A stretch of 64,000 bases of DNA, from contig NZ_WNZW01000003.1 of the NCBI RefSeq assembly GCF_009725165.1, positions 310,001-374,000 on the forward strand. Direction: 5' to 3'. Shown piece by piece: positions 1 through 8,474 of this stretch. How positions within the stretch are numbered: the first letter of the stretch is position 1; each line of letters starts with the position of its first letter. Source of the stretch: Paenibacillus woosongensis. Lineage in GTDB: Bacteria; Bacillota; Bacilli; Paenibacillales; Paenibacillaceae. Made by a program: the position numbers and the translations under genes. The notes beneath the pieces are model-generated. The model was given only the letters and a program-made list of their open reading frames with translations. It searched no databases and was not told where the DNA came from.

Positions 1-355
1 CACATTCTTGATACACGGGCTTGACAAATTCCAAGGCGGGATTGCCAATACTGCGGCCTTTTTCGAAAGCTTGGGGATGCCTGGTTTTGCTGCCTATGTT
101 GTAGCGTTAGTTGAATTGTTAGGCGGAATTGCAATGATATTAGGGCTTGGAACAAGAGTTGTCGCCGGTCTATTCGCGATCATCATGGCGGTTGCAATCC
201 TTAAAGTAAAACTTGCCATAGGCTTCCTTGGCAATGGACAAATGGCTGGATATGAGCTGGATTTGATTTTACTTGTAGTTTCCGTTTATCTCGCTTTGAA
301 AAGTAAATCCTTCTTAGCATTAGACAATATTCTTTTCCGGACGAAAAAAGATTAA
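1..355 (+). CDS. catD: DoxX family membrane protein (CatD-like), 5' truncated by the window edge
   Basis: Small integral membrane protein of the DoxX family. The reading frame is open back to base 2, and the residues before the first possible TTG start (base 8) still look like family sequence (TFLIHGLDKFQGG). The true start therefore lies outside the window and about 118 codons are visible. Three or four hydrophobic segments are seen, as in DoxX proteins. The next gene, 11 bases downstream, is a CatE-like catechol dioxygenase. In Bacillus subtilis the DoxX protein CatD and the dioxygenase CatE form one operon induced by catechols and quinones under YodB/CatR. That pairing is the reason for the catD call. 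The molecular role of CatD is not settled. Confidence 0.75.
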   Translation, partial: TFLIHGLDKFQGGIANTAAFFESLGMPGFAAYVVALVELLGGIAMILGLGTRVVAGLFAIIMAVAILKVKLAIGFLGNGQMAGYELDLILLVVSVYLALKSKSFLALDNILFRTKKD

Positions 356-366
356 AAGGGGGATGT

Positions 367-1221
367 ATGATGAGCTTTCACTGCGAACCCAATATTTATG
401 TCGGGCAAGTAAATCTTAAGGTTCAGCATCTAGAACGTGCGCTGAAGTTTTATAAGGAAATCATCGGCTTTAAGGTCCTGGACCAAACAGAAAAAACGGC
501 GAACTTGACCGCAGATGGAAAGACGGTTTTGCTGTCCATTGAACAACCTGATAACGTCGTGCCGATGCAAGGAAAGACCACGGGCTTGTACCATTTTGCT
601 TTGCTCCTGCCTAACCGCTCTGATTTGGCGAGCATCGTTCAGCATTTCGCTCATCTTGGGCTAAGAATCGGTTCTTCCGATCATCTTGTCAGTGAAGCTC
701 TCTACTTATCGGATCCGGATGGAAACGGGATTGAAATTTACAGAGACCGTGCTCCTTCGGAATGGGTATGGAATAAAGGTGAAGTGGAAATGGCTGTGGA
801 TCCATTGAATTTTAGTGACCTTCTATCGGGAGCAGATCAGAACAAAGCATGGGAAGGGTTGCCGGCTGAAACGGTAATGGGGCATATCCATTTGCACGTA
901 TCTGAATTGCATCGGACGGAAGAATTTTATGTTAAGGGACTTGGATTCGAGATTGTTAGCCGATATGGCGTGCAAGCGATGTTCATTTCTACGGGTAAAT
1001 ACCATCACCATATTGGCTTAAATACATGGAATGGTGTGGGTGCGCCCCGTCCAGCTGAGAACAGTGCCGGTCTCAAATCATTTACATTAATGTATCCCAA
1101 TGCTGCAGCGCGAGAGCAAGTCATCGCGAATTTAAAAAATATAGGTGCCTCCGTTACGGAGGAGAGTGGGGCATTCGCTACAGCCGATCCATCGGGGAAT
1201 AGTATTCTAATGCTGGTCTGA
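367..1221 (+). CDS. catE: catechol-2,3-dioxygenase, VOC superfamily (CatE-like)
   Basis: The 284-residue protein has two glyoxalase/bleomycin-resistance (VOC) domains, about residues 10-125 and 168-284, the size and layout of B. subtilis CatE (285 residues). Extradiol dioxygenases of this group cleave catechol beside the hydroxyls using a metal held by two His and one Glu. Candidate ligands are the His in VNLKVQHLERAL, the Glu in DPDGNGIEIY, the His in MGHIHLHV and the His cluster KYHHHIG. The start may be ATG 367 or ATG 370; the GGGGG ribosome site at about 357-362 suits the second slightly better. It follows the DoxX gene and is followed closely by a luciferase-like flavin enzyme, which fits detoxification of aromatic or quinone compounds. 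Substrate is inferred from the family. Confidence 0.72.
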   Translation: MMSFHCEPNIYVGQVNLKVQHLERALKFYKEIIGFKVLDQTEKTANLTADGKTVLLSIEQPDNVVPMQGKTTGLYHFALLLPNRSDLASIVQHFAHLGLRIGSSDHLVSEALYLSDPDGNGIEIYRDRAPSEWVWNKGEVEMAVDPLNFSDLLSGADQNKAWEGLPAETVMGHIHLHVSELHRTEEFYVKGLGFEIVSRYGVQAMFISTGKYHHHIGLNTWNGVGAPRPAENSAGLKSFTLMYPNAAAREQVIANLKNIGASVTEESGAFATADPSGNSILMLV

Positions 1222-1249
1222 TCCTAAACAGCTTTATAGGAGGAGTGTC

Positions 1250-2320
1250 ATGAAAGAGGGAGAACGGTCTTTAAATTCAGGTATCGAAGTGGGACTTTAT
1301 ACGCTTGCAGATATAGGTCCCGATCCTCTTACCGGAACAAGGGTTAGTGCACAGCAAAGGATTAAGGATATCATCGCAGCGGCAAAGCTTGCGGATGAGG
1401 CCGGATTTGACGTTTTTGGAGTGGGTGAGCATCATCGGCTGGACTATGCTGTATCCGCTCCTCCGGTAATTTTGGCTGCCATCGCTCAAGTCACTAAACG
1501 AATCAAAGTGACAAGCGCAACCACAGTGCTTAGCACGGCAGATCCCGTTCGTCTGTTTGAGGACTTTGCTACGTTGGATCTAGTTTCGGGCGGCCGGGCC
1601 GAGGTCATTGCTGGTCGAGGGGCATTTGTGGAGTCTTTCCCTCTATTTGGTTATGACACAAGCGATTATGACGAACTGTTTTCAGAACATCTGGAATTAT
1701 TTTTAGAACTTAACAAGCATGAAAATATAACTTGGAGCGGTCGATTTCGTCCCCCTCTAAGGAGTGCCGAAATTTCCCCTCGGCCTGTACAGAAGCAGCT
1801 GCCCATCTGGGTTGGTGTCGGGGGGACGCTGGATAGCGCAGCTCGCGCAGGCCGGTTAGGCGTTCCAATGGCTATAGCAATGCTTGGCGGTGATCCGGAA
1901 CGATTTATGCCGCTGGTCGCAGCATACCATAGCGCGGGGATAGAGGCTGGGCATAATTTTGAAGCCCTTAAGTTAGGCGTGACGGGTCACGGGTACGTCT
2001 CGAAGACTACCCAGCAAGCCAAGGATGAATTCTATCCTTATTACTCAAATTATTGGTCGTATGTGAACCGCCAGCGAGGAATGGCGTTTAGAATGACGCG
2101 GGCTGATTATGAACAGATGACAGGTCCGAATACGGCCCTGTTTGTGGGTAGTCCACAGCAAATTGCAGAGAAAATCCTGCGTCAATACGAGCTTTTTGGA
2201 CATCAACGTTTCATTGCCCAGATTGACATCGGCGGCTTACCGTTCCATAAAGTTGCTTCAGGCATTGAGCTCATCGCTGCAGAAATAATTCCCGTTGTCC
2301 GCAAAGCAACGAGTAAATAA
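1250..2320 (+). CDS. LLM class flavin-dependent oxidoreductase
   Basis: A 356-residue luciferase-like monooxygenase (TIM barrel binding reduced FMN or F420). Typical family stretches are VGLYTLADIGPDP near the N-terminus, FGVGEHHRLDYAVSAPP at about residues 64-80, TTVLSTADPVRLFEDFATLD and the SGGRAEVIAGRG strand. ATG 1250 has a good AGGAGG site 5 bases upstream. It lies 28 bases after catE and is probably cotranscribed with it; a terminator follows at 2382. The closest named types are the Bacillales YceB/YtmO-like enzymes. Substrate unknown. Context hints at oxidation of an aromatic or sulfur compound, but the sequence does not prove this. Confidence 0.85.
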   Translation: MKEGERSLNSGIEVGLYTLADIGPDPLTGTRVSAQQRIKDIIAAAKLADEAGFDVFGVGEHHRLDYAVSAPPVILAAIAQVTKRIKVTSATTVLSTADPVRLFEDFATLDLVSGGRAEVIAGRGAFVESFPLFGYDTSDYDELFSEHLELFLELNKHENITWSGRFRPPLRSAEISPRPVQKQLPIWVGVGGTLDSAARAGRLGVPMAIAMLGGDPERFMPLVAAYHSAGIEAGHNFEALKLGVTGHGYVSKTTQQAKDEFYPYYSNYWSYVNRQRGMAFRMTRADYEQMTGPNTALFVGSPQQIAEKILRQYELFGHQRFIAQIDIGGLPFHKVASGIELIAAEIIPVVRKATSK

Positions 2321-2381
2321 TCGGTTTACGGTAGTAACCGAGGAACATGAATAAGATTGAAGAATTATGCAATTTGGCTCT

Positions 2382-2425
2382 GCCTCTTTGTTAGCCTCTA
2401 CATTGGCTGACAAGGGGCTTTTTTG
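2382..2425 (+). terminator. rho-independent terminator after the catDE-LLM genes
   Basis: Arm 2382-2396 (GCCTCTTTGTTAGCC) pairs with 2405-2418 (GGCTGACAAGGGGC), allowing G-U pairs and one bulge. Six T residues follow. Confidence 0.8.
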
Positions 2426-2449
2426 TATAACAAGGTATTTTAAACAACA

Positions 2450-2493
2450 CATGCTCATATTTGACTATTTATGATTATACATACTCATATTTG
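2450..2493 (+). promoter_or_regulatory. direct repeats upstream of fruR, candidate FruR operators
   Basis: CATGCTCATATTTG (2450-2463) and CATACTCATATTTG (2480-2493) differ by one base and are spaced 30 bp start to start, about three helical turns. A further related stretch, GATCATGTATGAGCG, lies at 2564-2578 in inverted sense. DeoR-family regulators commonly bind such repeated sites near their own operon. Assignment to FruR is inference. Confidence 0.45.
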
Positions 2494-2508
2494 TGCCAGT
2501 AATTTAGT

Positions 2509-2523
2509 TGAAAACGCTTTACA
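2509..2523 (+). promoter_or_regulatory. cre-like catabolite control site of the fru operon
   Basis: TGAAAACGCTTTACA matches the Bacillales cre consensus TGWAANCGNTNWCA except for one extra base in the right half. It lies about 120 bp before fruR, so CcpA control of fructose uptake is likely. A weak -10 (TATTAT, 2602-2607) lies downstream; no convincing -35 was found. Confidence 0.55.
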
Positions 2524-2643
2524 AAATATAAATGATCACATATAATCATAAACAGCAGCAAACGATCATGTATGAGCGCGATTTTCTAAGTTTATGATAT
2601 ATATTATAAAGATAGAAACCGTACTAGAAATGAGGTTAGAACA

Positions 2644-3429
2644 ATGACAACCCTTTTTGAAGAAGAACGCAAACGGGAAATTGCGCAATATGTGCAAAGC
2701 CGTGGCCGGGCATTGGTTCCGGAACTGGCTGTACAGTTCAACGTATCCGAATCGACCGTACGCCGGGATTTAAGGGACTTGGAAGAAGCGAGACAGCTGC
2801 GCAGAACGCATGGTGGCGCGGTAGCCATTGAGCAGGATAGCGTGGAACCAACCTTCATCGAGAAAGAAGACCGCTACCGGTCACAAAAGGAAGAGATCGC
2901 CCGCAGCGCATTAGCCTTCATCGAGGAGGGGGATACGATCTTTCTCGATTCGGGTACGACAACGTATTATTTGGCTCAATATCTGAAAGACTTTCAGGAG
3001 CTGACCGTGGTTACGAACTCGAATATGGTCGCAGAGGTGCTAAAGCAGGCGAAGCATATTCAGATCCTGCTTACCGGAGGTACGCTGCGTCATGAAACCC
3101 AAGCGATGGTCGGACCGCTAGCGAATCGTTCCATTGGAGCCATTCGCGTAAATAAATTGTTTCTGGCGATTAATGGCGTAGATACGGACGCCGGCCTGAC
3201 TACGCCGAATTTGACGGAAGCGGAAACGAAGCGCTGCATGATTCAGGCTGCCAAGCAAATTATTTTAGTGGCTGACCATAGCAAATTCGGTCAAATTTCA
3301 TTTGCGAAGGTTGCAGATTTGTCGGAAGTTCATCACTGTATCGTCGATGAAGCAATATCAGATCAGGCAATCGGCGAGATGGAAGCGGAAGGGATCAAAG
3401 TCACTATAGCGGGGAGAACATCAAGATGA
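2644..3429 (+). CDS. fruR: DeoR family transcriptional regulator of the fructose operon
   Basis: The 261-residue protein has an N-terminal DeoR winged helix (about residues 5-60, with VSESTVRRDLRDLEE as recognition part, then the family motif RTHGGAV) and a C-terminal DeoRC sugar-phosphate sensing domain (about 75-235, with DSGTTTYYLA and VGPLA). It is the first gene of the fru operon and overlaps fruK by 4 bases (ATGA), so the two are translationally coupled. By analogy with FruR of Gram-positive bacteria it should repress the operon until fructose 1-phosphate builds up. Direct repeats and a cre-like site precede it. Confidence 0.9.
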   Translation: MTTLFEEERKREIAQYVQSRGRALVPELAVQFNVSESTVRRDLRDLEEARQLRRTHGGAVAIEQDSVEPTFIEKEDRYRSQKEEIARSALAFIEEGDTIFLDSGTTTYYLAQYLKDFQELTVVTNSNMVAEVLKQAKHIQILLTGGTLRHETQAMVGPLANRSIGAIRVNKLFLAINGVDTDAGLTTPNLTEAETKRCMIQAAKQIILVADHSKFGQISFAKVADLSEVHHCIVDEAISDQAIGEMEAEGIKVTIAGRTSR

Positions 3430-4364
3430 AGACAATTCATACGGTAACTTTAAATCCGGCAGTAGACAAGACTGTAACAGTGGAACACTTCGCGCCGGGC
3501 GAATTGAACCGGATCAAGACGATGCGCACGGATGCCGGGGGCAAGGGCATCAATGTCGCCAAAGTTTTACATAGCTTCTCGGTTCCTGTCATCGCATGGG
3601 GGATCCAGGGAGGGCATCAAGGAAAAATCATCTTAGATAAGCTGAGTGAACAGGGAATACCGTCTCGGTTCATCGAGGCTGAGGGAGAAACTCGTACGAA
3701 TCTGAAGGTCGTCGATGAACATACAAAGCAAACGACCGAACTTAACGAAGCAGGCAGCATACCTAGCCGAGAGCTTTTGGAACAGTTCCTTGCCTGTTAT
3801 GAAGCCGGACTGGACGAAGCGGCTATCGTCGTCCTCGGAGGAAGCTTGCCTCCGGGAACGCCTGCAGATTACTATCGTCGTCTGATCGAAATTGCAAATC
3901 GCAAGGGGGTGCGAACGATTTTGGATGCTGACGGAGAGGCTCTGGCCCGCGGAATCGAAGCCGTGCCTTTTGCCCTGAAGCCCAACATTCATGAGTTAGA
4001 GACGCTATTTGGAACGAAATTCACAAGCGAGGAACAAATTGTATCAGCAGCAAGAGGTTTGGTTAGCAAAGGCATGTCTTATGTCTTGGTATCCATGGGA
4101 GGCGGGGGCTCGATTCTGGTTACGAAAGAGGAAGCGTATCGCGCAAGGCCATTCCCGATTACACCGCTTAGCACGGTTGGGGCGGGGGATTCGATGGTCG
4201 CTGCGATGGCATACTGTCTGCTTGACAGCAAGACAACCGCGGAGATGGCACGTTGGACCTCAGCTGCGGGTACGGTCACCGCATCAAAATCAGGAACCGA
4301 TGTCTGTACGATGGATCAAGTGGAGGAATCGCTTGACCGGATCGAGATCGAACCAATGATGTAA
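3426..4364 (+). CDS. fruK: 1-phosphofructokinase
   Basis: A PfkB-family sugar kinase of 312 residues that phosphorylates fructose 1-phosphate to fructose 1,6-bisphosphate. It shows the family start (TVTLNPAVDKTV), the GGKGINVAKVL motif near residue 38 and the catalytic signature TVGAGDSMVAAMAY near residue 250, containing the base Asp. It overlaps fruR by 4 bases and is followed 40 bases later by the fructose PTS transporter gene. A GGGGAG ribosome site lies 8 bases before the ATG. Tagatose-6-phosphate kinase is a close alternative by family, but the operon argues for FruK. Confidence 0.93.
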   Translation: MKTIHTVTLNPAVDKTVTVEHFAPGELNRIKTMRTDAGGKGINVAKVLHSFSVPVIAWGIQGGHQGKIILDKLSEQGIPSRFIEAEGETRTNLKVVDEHTKQTTELNEAGSIPSRELLEQFLACYEAGLDEAAIVVLGGSLPPGTPADYYRRLIEIANRKGVRTILDADGEALARGIEAVPFALKPNIHELETLFGTKFTSEEQIVSAARGLVSKGMSYVLVSMGGGGSILVTKEEAYRARPFPITPLSTVGAGDSMVAAMAYCLLDSKTTAEMARWTSAAGTVTASKSGTDVCTMDQVEESLDRIEIEPMM

Positions 4365-4404
4365 CCGGGCGGGAAGTTCATCATGATGAGGAGGAGAATG
4401 AACA

Positions 4405-5781
4405 ATGAGTAAAATCATAGCTGTAACGGCATGTCCCACGGGAGTAGCTCATACGTATATGGCCGCGGAGTCGCTCATCAAGGCGGCGAAAGCGAAAAAC
4501 ATCGAGCTTAAGGTGGAGACGCGCGGTGCAATTGGAGTCGAGAACGAACTGACGGAGCAGGATATTGCCGAGGCTCATGCGGTGATTCTCGCTGCGGATA
4601 CCGATGTCCTTGAATCCCGGTTTGCGGGTAAGCCTGTGGTGAAGGTGGGCGTGGCCCAAGCGTTGAAAGACCCTGCCGGATTGCTCGATCAGGCCCTGGC
4701 GATGAAGGCGGCACCTGCCGATGATTACTTGAAACAGATCAATCAAGCAAAAACAGAGCGCGGTGCTTCGCGCAAAGGGCCATACAAACATCTGATGACA
4801 GGGGTATCGGCGATGCTTCCGCTCGTCGTTGCTGGCGGATTATTGATAGCGATTTCATTTATCTTTGGTATTGAAGCATTTAATGAGAAGGGGACACTCG
4901 CCGCAGCGCTTATGGACATTGGCGGAGGAGCAGCCTTCGCTCTGATGGTGCCCATCCTTGCCGGATTTATCGCATTCTCGATCGCCGAGAAGCCGGGCCT
5001 GGCCCCAGGCCTTGTCGGTGGGATGCTGGCCTCGCAAATCGGCGCGGGATTCATCGGCGGGATTGCTGCCGGTTTTCTGGCAGGTTACTTGGCCAAATGG
5101 CTAAAAGATTGGATCAAGCTGCCGCGCAACCTGGAAGGCCTTAAGCCGATCCTGATTATTCCGCTTCTGGCAACAGGCATTACCGGATTGCTCATGATCT
5201 ACGTCATCGGAGAGCCGGTCAAGTTCACGATGGACGGATTGACGAACTGGCTAAATACGATCGGCTCTACCAATGCGGTGCTGCTCGGGCTGCTGCTCGG
5301 CGCTATGATGGCTTTCGATATGGGCGGTCCGGTGAATAAAGCTGCTTATACTTTTGCGGTTGGCCTTTTGGCCAGCAGCGTCTATGGTCCGATGGCCGCG
5401 GTGATGGCCGCGGGAATGACCCCGCCGCTCGGATTGTGGCTGGCTACCATCATCGCGCCGAAGAAATTTACGCTTGATGAGAGAAATGCGGGCAAGTCAG
5501 CCGCCGTACTGGGCATTTCATTCATTACCGAGGGTGCGATTCCGTTTGCAGCTGGCGATCCATTCCGCGTAATTCCTTCCATTATGGCTGGTTCGGCGGT
5601 AACCGGAGCCTTGTCCATGCTGTTTGGAGCTACGCTGCAAGCGCCCCATGGCGGAATTTTCGTCTTGGCGATTCCAAATGCCGTAACGCAAGTAGGTCTG
5701 TATGCACTGGCGATTGCGATCGGAACCGTCGTAACAGCCTTAATACTATCCGTTTTGAAGAAACCTGTAATTAACAACTAG
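4405..5781 (+). CDS. fruA: PTS fructose transporter subunit EIIBC
   Basis: The 458-residue protein has an EIIB domain (about residues 1-100; phosphorylated Cys10 in TACPTGVAHTYMA) and a membrane EIIC domain (about 118-455, many hydrophobic helices, with the conserved GPVNKAAYTFA and FITEGAIPFA stretches). It imports fructose as fructose 1-phosphate, which FruK then phosphorylates. EIIA is not fused but encoded by the next gene. B. subtilis FruA carries A, B and C in one chain, so this is a split arrangement. Strong AGGAGG site before ATG 4405. Confidence 0.93.
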   Translation: MSKIIAVTACPTGVAHTYMAAESLIKAAKAKNIELKVETRGAIGVENELTEQDIAEAHAVILAADTDVLESRFAGKPVVKVGVAQALKDPAGLLDQALAMKAAPADDYLKQINQAKTERGASRKGPYKHLMTGVSAMLPLVVAGGLLIAISFIFGIEAFNEKGTLAAALMDIGGGAAFALMVPILAGFIAFSIAEKPGLAPGLVGGMLASQIGAGFIGGIAAGFLAGYLAKWLKDWIKLPRNLEGLKPILIIPLLATGITGLLMIYVIGEPVKFTMDGLTNWLNTIGSTNAVLLGLLLGAMMAFDMGGPVNKAAYTFAVGLLASSVYGPMAAVMAAGMTPPLGLWLATIIAPKKFTLDERNAGKSAAVLGISFITEGAIPFAAGDPFRVIPSIMAGSAVTGALSMLFGATLQAPHGGIFVLAIPNAVTQVGLYALAIAIGTVVTALILSVLKKPVINN

Positions 5782-5794
5782 GTGGGTGAACAAC

Positions 5795-6247
5795 TTGAAA
5801 ATTATTGAACTCCTGAACGAGCATGCTATTTTGATGCCATTAAATGCAGCAAGCAGGGAGGATTGCATTCACGCGATGATCGATGCCCTAGAACAATCCG
5901 GAGCGGTTGCCGATAAATCTGCTTATTTAGAAGCGGTAATGAACCGAGAGGAAATGAGCTCTACGGGAATCGGTTTTAAGGTAGCCATTCCCCATGGCAA
6001 GTCGTCCGGCGTGAAAGAACCGGCTCTAGCCTTCGCTAAGCTCGCGAATCCGCTGGATTGGAGCTCAATCGACGGTCAGCCCGTCTCGATTGTCTTCATG
6101 ATTGCCGTACCGGAGGAAGCGAAGGGGAACGAGCATTTGCAAATTCTTGTCGCGCTTTCCCGGAAACTGATGGACGATGATTTCAGAAGCCAGCTTTTGT
6201 CCGTTTCCGACCGTGGGCAGTTGCTCAAGCTTTTAGAAACGATTTAA
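5795..6247 (+). CDS. PTS fructose transporter subunit EIIA
   Basis: EIIA domain of the fructose/mannitol type, about 150 residues, carrying phosphate from HPr to the EIIB of FruA. The active His lies in KVAIPHGKSS (His67 from the chosen start). Two starts are possible: GTG 5786, which would sit on top of the ribosome site, or TTG 5795, which lies 10 bases after GGTG in AGGTGGG and gives the usual N-terminus MKIIELLNEHAIL. TTG is preferred. It begins about 13 bases after fruA and completes the operon. Confidence 0.88.
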   Translation: MKIIELLNEHAILMPLNAASREDCIHAMIDALEQSGAVADKSAYLEAVMNREEMSSTGIGFKVAIPHGKSSGVKEPALAFAKLANPLDWSSIDGQPVSIVFMIAVPEEAKGNEHLQILVALSRKLMDDDFRSQLLSVSDRGQLLKLLETI

Positions 6248-6304
6248 GGATCAACCATTTCTTAAACGGCCGCTTGAACCGCTATACAGTAATGGTAAAC
6301 TATC

Positions 6305-6343
6305 GCTTTTATGCAGGCGCATACTTAAATAAAAGGCTTTTTT
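6305..6343 (+). terminator. possible terminator of the fru operon
   Basis: GCTTTTAT (6305-6312) pairs with ATAAAAG (6329-6335), with a bulge near the base, followed by TTTTTT. The stem is weak. Confidence 0.45.
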
Positions 6344-6385
6344 CTAAAATATTGTTGCTATTTGAACTAAATGATCTGAAATACA

Positions 6386-6646
6386 TTATAAAGACTGCCG
6401 GCAGTCCATGTAATATGTTAACTGATTTGAAGTAGACGTATTTCCCGCAATTTGATTATCTGGTCGATGTCCAATCATTATTCTTGTACAATTTGAAACA
6501 CTCATAAACTGAATCAAGGCTTCCATGGCTGCTTTTCCATAACCTTTGCCTTGATGCTTGTCGTCATTTAATCCAACAGTTATCATCCATGTCTGGATTC
6601 TTACAAAATACGAGAAATCCGACTAGAATCTCTTCTAAAAAAAAGT
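6386..6646 (-). pseudogene. remnant of a GNAT family N-acetyltransferase
   Basis: Two reading frames carry consecutive parts of one GNAT acetyltransferase. One, nearer 6640, reads EEILVGFLVFCKNPD, the typical beta-strand before the acetyl-CoA site. After a frame change near 6590 the next reads TWMITVGLNDDKHQGKGYGKAAMEAL, with the acetyl-CoA binding motif Q-x-x-G-x-G/A seen as QGKGYG. The end of the domain (expected after IAGN) is scrambled by another frame change. No start codon or ribosome site fits an intact gene. It resembles spermine/spermidine (BltD/PaiA-like) acetyltransferases. It is a decayed fragment wedged between the fru operon and the terminator of the efflux gene. Confidence 0.6.
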
Positions 6647-6652
6647 GTACCC

Positions 6653-6704
6653 AAAAAAGGACGATTCCGGCTCAAAAGAGCAGAGGGAATCGTCCTTTTT
6701 TTTA
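6653..6704 (-). terminator. bidirectional terminator downstream of the DHA2 efflux gene
   Basis: AAAAAAGGACGATTCC (6653-6668) pairs perfectly with GGAATCGTCCTTTTTT (6685-6700), giving A- and T-runs on both sides. It ends transcription of the minus-strand efflux gene that stops at 6712. Confidence 0.9.
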
Positions 6705-6711
6705 GAGCCCT

Positions 6712-8187
6712 TTATGACGGACTGTTGCTGGCTGCGAACTGCTCTTCAGGAGCTTTCGTCCGCTTCGTGAATAGCGATAGAACTAAAGCGATAATCGCGA
6801 ATACCAAGCCGATTACAAAAGCTCTATGAATTCCAGACAGCAAACCCTCCGCGATTTGCGCAGGTGTTGGCTCCGCCGTCAACGACATGAAATAAGATTG
6901 CTGTCCTGACGTCATGATACTGATGAACAACGCCACGCCGATGGCTCCGGCAATTTGCTGCAAGGTATTCAAAACTGCTGTCCCGTGCGGATACATCCGC
7001 TGCGGCAGCTGGTTTAGCCCATTGGTTTGCATCGGCATCATAATCATCGCGATGGCGACCATCAGCAGAACATGCAGCAGGATCAGAATCGTCGTAGTTG
7101 TCTGCAAATCGATTCGCGTAAACAGCCACATGATGATGACCAGCAGCGTGCTGCCCGGAATAACGAGCGCACGCGGGCCGAACTTATCGAACAGCTTGCC
7201 GGTAACCGGTGAAATCAGTCCGTTGAGCAATCCTCCGGGAAGAAGGACCAGCCCGGCTGCGAAGGTCGTCATCAGGAACACCCCTTGCATCAGGAAGGGG
7301 AGCAGCAGCATCGTCGAGAACATCGTCATCATTGCGATGATGAGCATAATCGTCGTGAGCGTAAACATCGAGAATTTAAAAACGCGGAAATCGAGCATAG
7401 GTTCCTTCGACCTTAGCTGCCGGATGACGAATAGAAGCAATGAGACGCCGCCAATGATTAATGGGACGAACACTTCTGTGCTGGCCCAGGTCGAATCGGC
7501 TTTGCCCGCACTGCTGAAGCCGAATACGATACCGCCAAACCCGAGCGTCGACAGCAGAATCGACAGTACGTCGACTTTTGGTTTGGTGACGGTGGTGACA
7601 TTTTTCAAGAAAATGAACGAGACTACGATCGAGCCGATTGCAAAAGGAAGCACCAGGAAGAACAGCCAGCGCCAATCGGCAAACTGCAGAATCAAGCCCG
7701 AAAGAGTGGGGCCGATCGCTGGAGCAAACATGATCACGAGTCCGATCGTGCCCATAGCTGCACCGCGCGTCTCCGGCGGATACAGCACGAGAATTGTGTT
7801 CATCATGACGGGCAGCATCAAGCCTGCTCCGCTTGCTTGAAGTATACGACCGATCAACAGTATTTCAAAATTCGGGGCGATTCCGCAGAGAAACGTCCCT
7901 ACCGTAAACAGCACCATAGCGCCCAGGAACATCTGCCGCGTTGTAAACCATTGAACAAGCAGCGCTGATACAGGAATGAGCACGCCGACGACCAGCATAT
8001 AGCCCGTAGCGAGCCATTGCAGCGTAGAAGCAGAAACCTCCAGCGCCACTTCAAGCTTTGGCAGAGCAATATTGAGCAGTGTTTCATTCAGAATGGAGAA
8101 GAAGGCCCCGATGATGAGCGAGATCAATATCGGCAGCTTCTTGATGTTTTGTAAATCTTGTTGCTGAGTAGTAGAAGTAGAATTCAA
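6712..8187 (-). CDS. DHA2 family (14-TM) MFS multidrug efflux protein
   Basis: A 491-residue drug:H+ antiporter of the EmrB/QacA (DHA2) type. Features seen are the N-terminal ILNETLLNIALPKL helix, the LQWLATGYMLVVGVLIP motif of TM2, motif C-like residues GPTLSGLIL in TM5 and about 14 hydrophobic helices, as expected at this length. The best-known Bacillales relatives are LmrB (lincomycin) and related pumps. Drug specificity cannot be read from the sequence. It is transcribed alone from about 8200 and ends at a strong terminator. No regulator is adjacent. Confidence 0.88.
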   Translation of the reverse strand: MNSTSTTQQQDLQNIKKLPILISLIIGAFFSILNETLLNIALPKLEVALEVSASTLQWLATGYMLVVGVLIPVSALLVQWFTTRQMFLGAMVLFTVGTFLCGIAPNFEILLIGRILQASGAGLMLPVMMNTILVLYPPETRGAAMGTIGLVIMFAPAIGPTLSGLILQFADWRWLFFLVLPFAIGSIVVSFIFLKNVTTVTKPKVDVLSILLSTLGFGGIVFGFSSAGKADSTWASTEVFVPLIIGGVSLLLFVIRQLRSKEPMLDFRVFKFSMFTLTTIMLIIAMMTMFSTMLLLPFLMQGVFLMTTFAAGLVLLPGGLLNGLISPVTGKLFDKFGPRALVIPGSTLLVIIMWLFTRIDLQTTTTILILLHVLLMVAIAMIMMPMQTNGLNQLPQRMYPHGTAVLNTLQQIAGAIGVALFISIMTSGQQSYFMSLTAEPTPAQIAEGLLSGIHRAFVIGLVFAIIALVLSLFTKRTKAPEEQFAASNSPS

Positions 8188-8381
8188 GTCTCATCCCTAT
8201 CCTTATTTTTTTATTTTGATCCGTGTTTATTGTAACAGATTAATGTAAAATTTTATCGATTTAAATTGTAATTTTTAATTATAATCAATTTTTCATGAAC
8301 GGGAGCATTTGCACAGGCTGGTCAGCTATATGTATAAAAGTGAATTCAGATAAGATGCAGTAGAATATAACAATTACAAAT

Positions 8382-8410
8382 TTAACATATGATTCTAATT
8401 ACTGTATAAT
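8382..8410 (+). promoter_or_regulatory. sigma-A promoter of the ABC transporter pair
   Basis: TTAACA (8382-8387), 17-bp spacer, TATAAT (8405-8410). It lies about 60 bp before the ATG of the ATPase gene. An alternative, TTGCAC (8309) with TATAAA (8333), is weaker. The rest of 8188-8474 is AT-rich, with nothing else recognised. Confidence 0.7.
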
Positions 8411-8474
8411 AAACTGGCTTTAAATTGTTCATTGATACTCAATTCTAGTCATATGAAAGGAATGTGAATGCTAG

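Noticed and set aside
6914..7840. 308-codon open frame opposite the DHA2 pump gene
   Set aside because: Antisense shadow of a clear membrane protein gene; composition is low-complexity Ile/Ser/Thr/Pro with no family signal.
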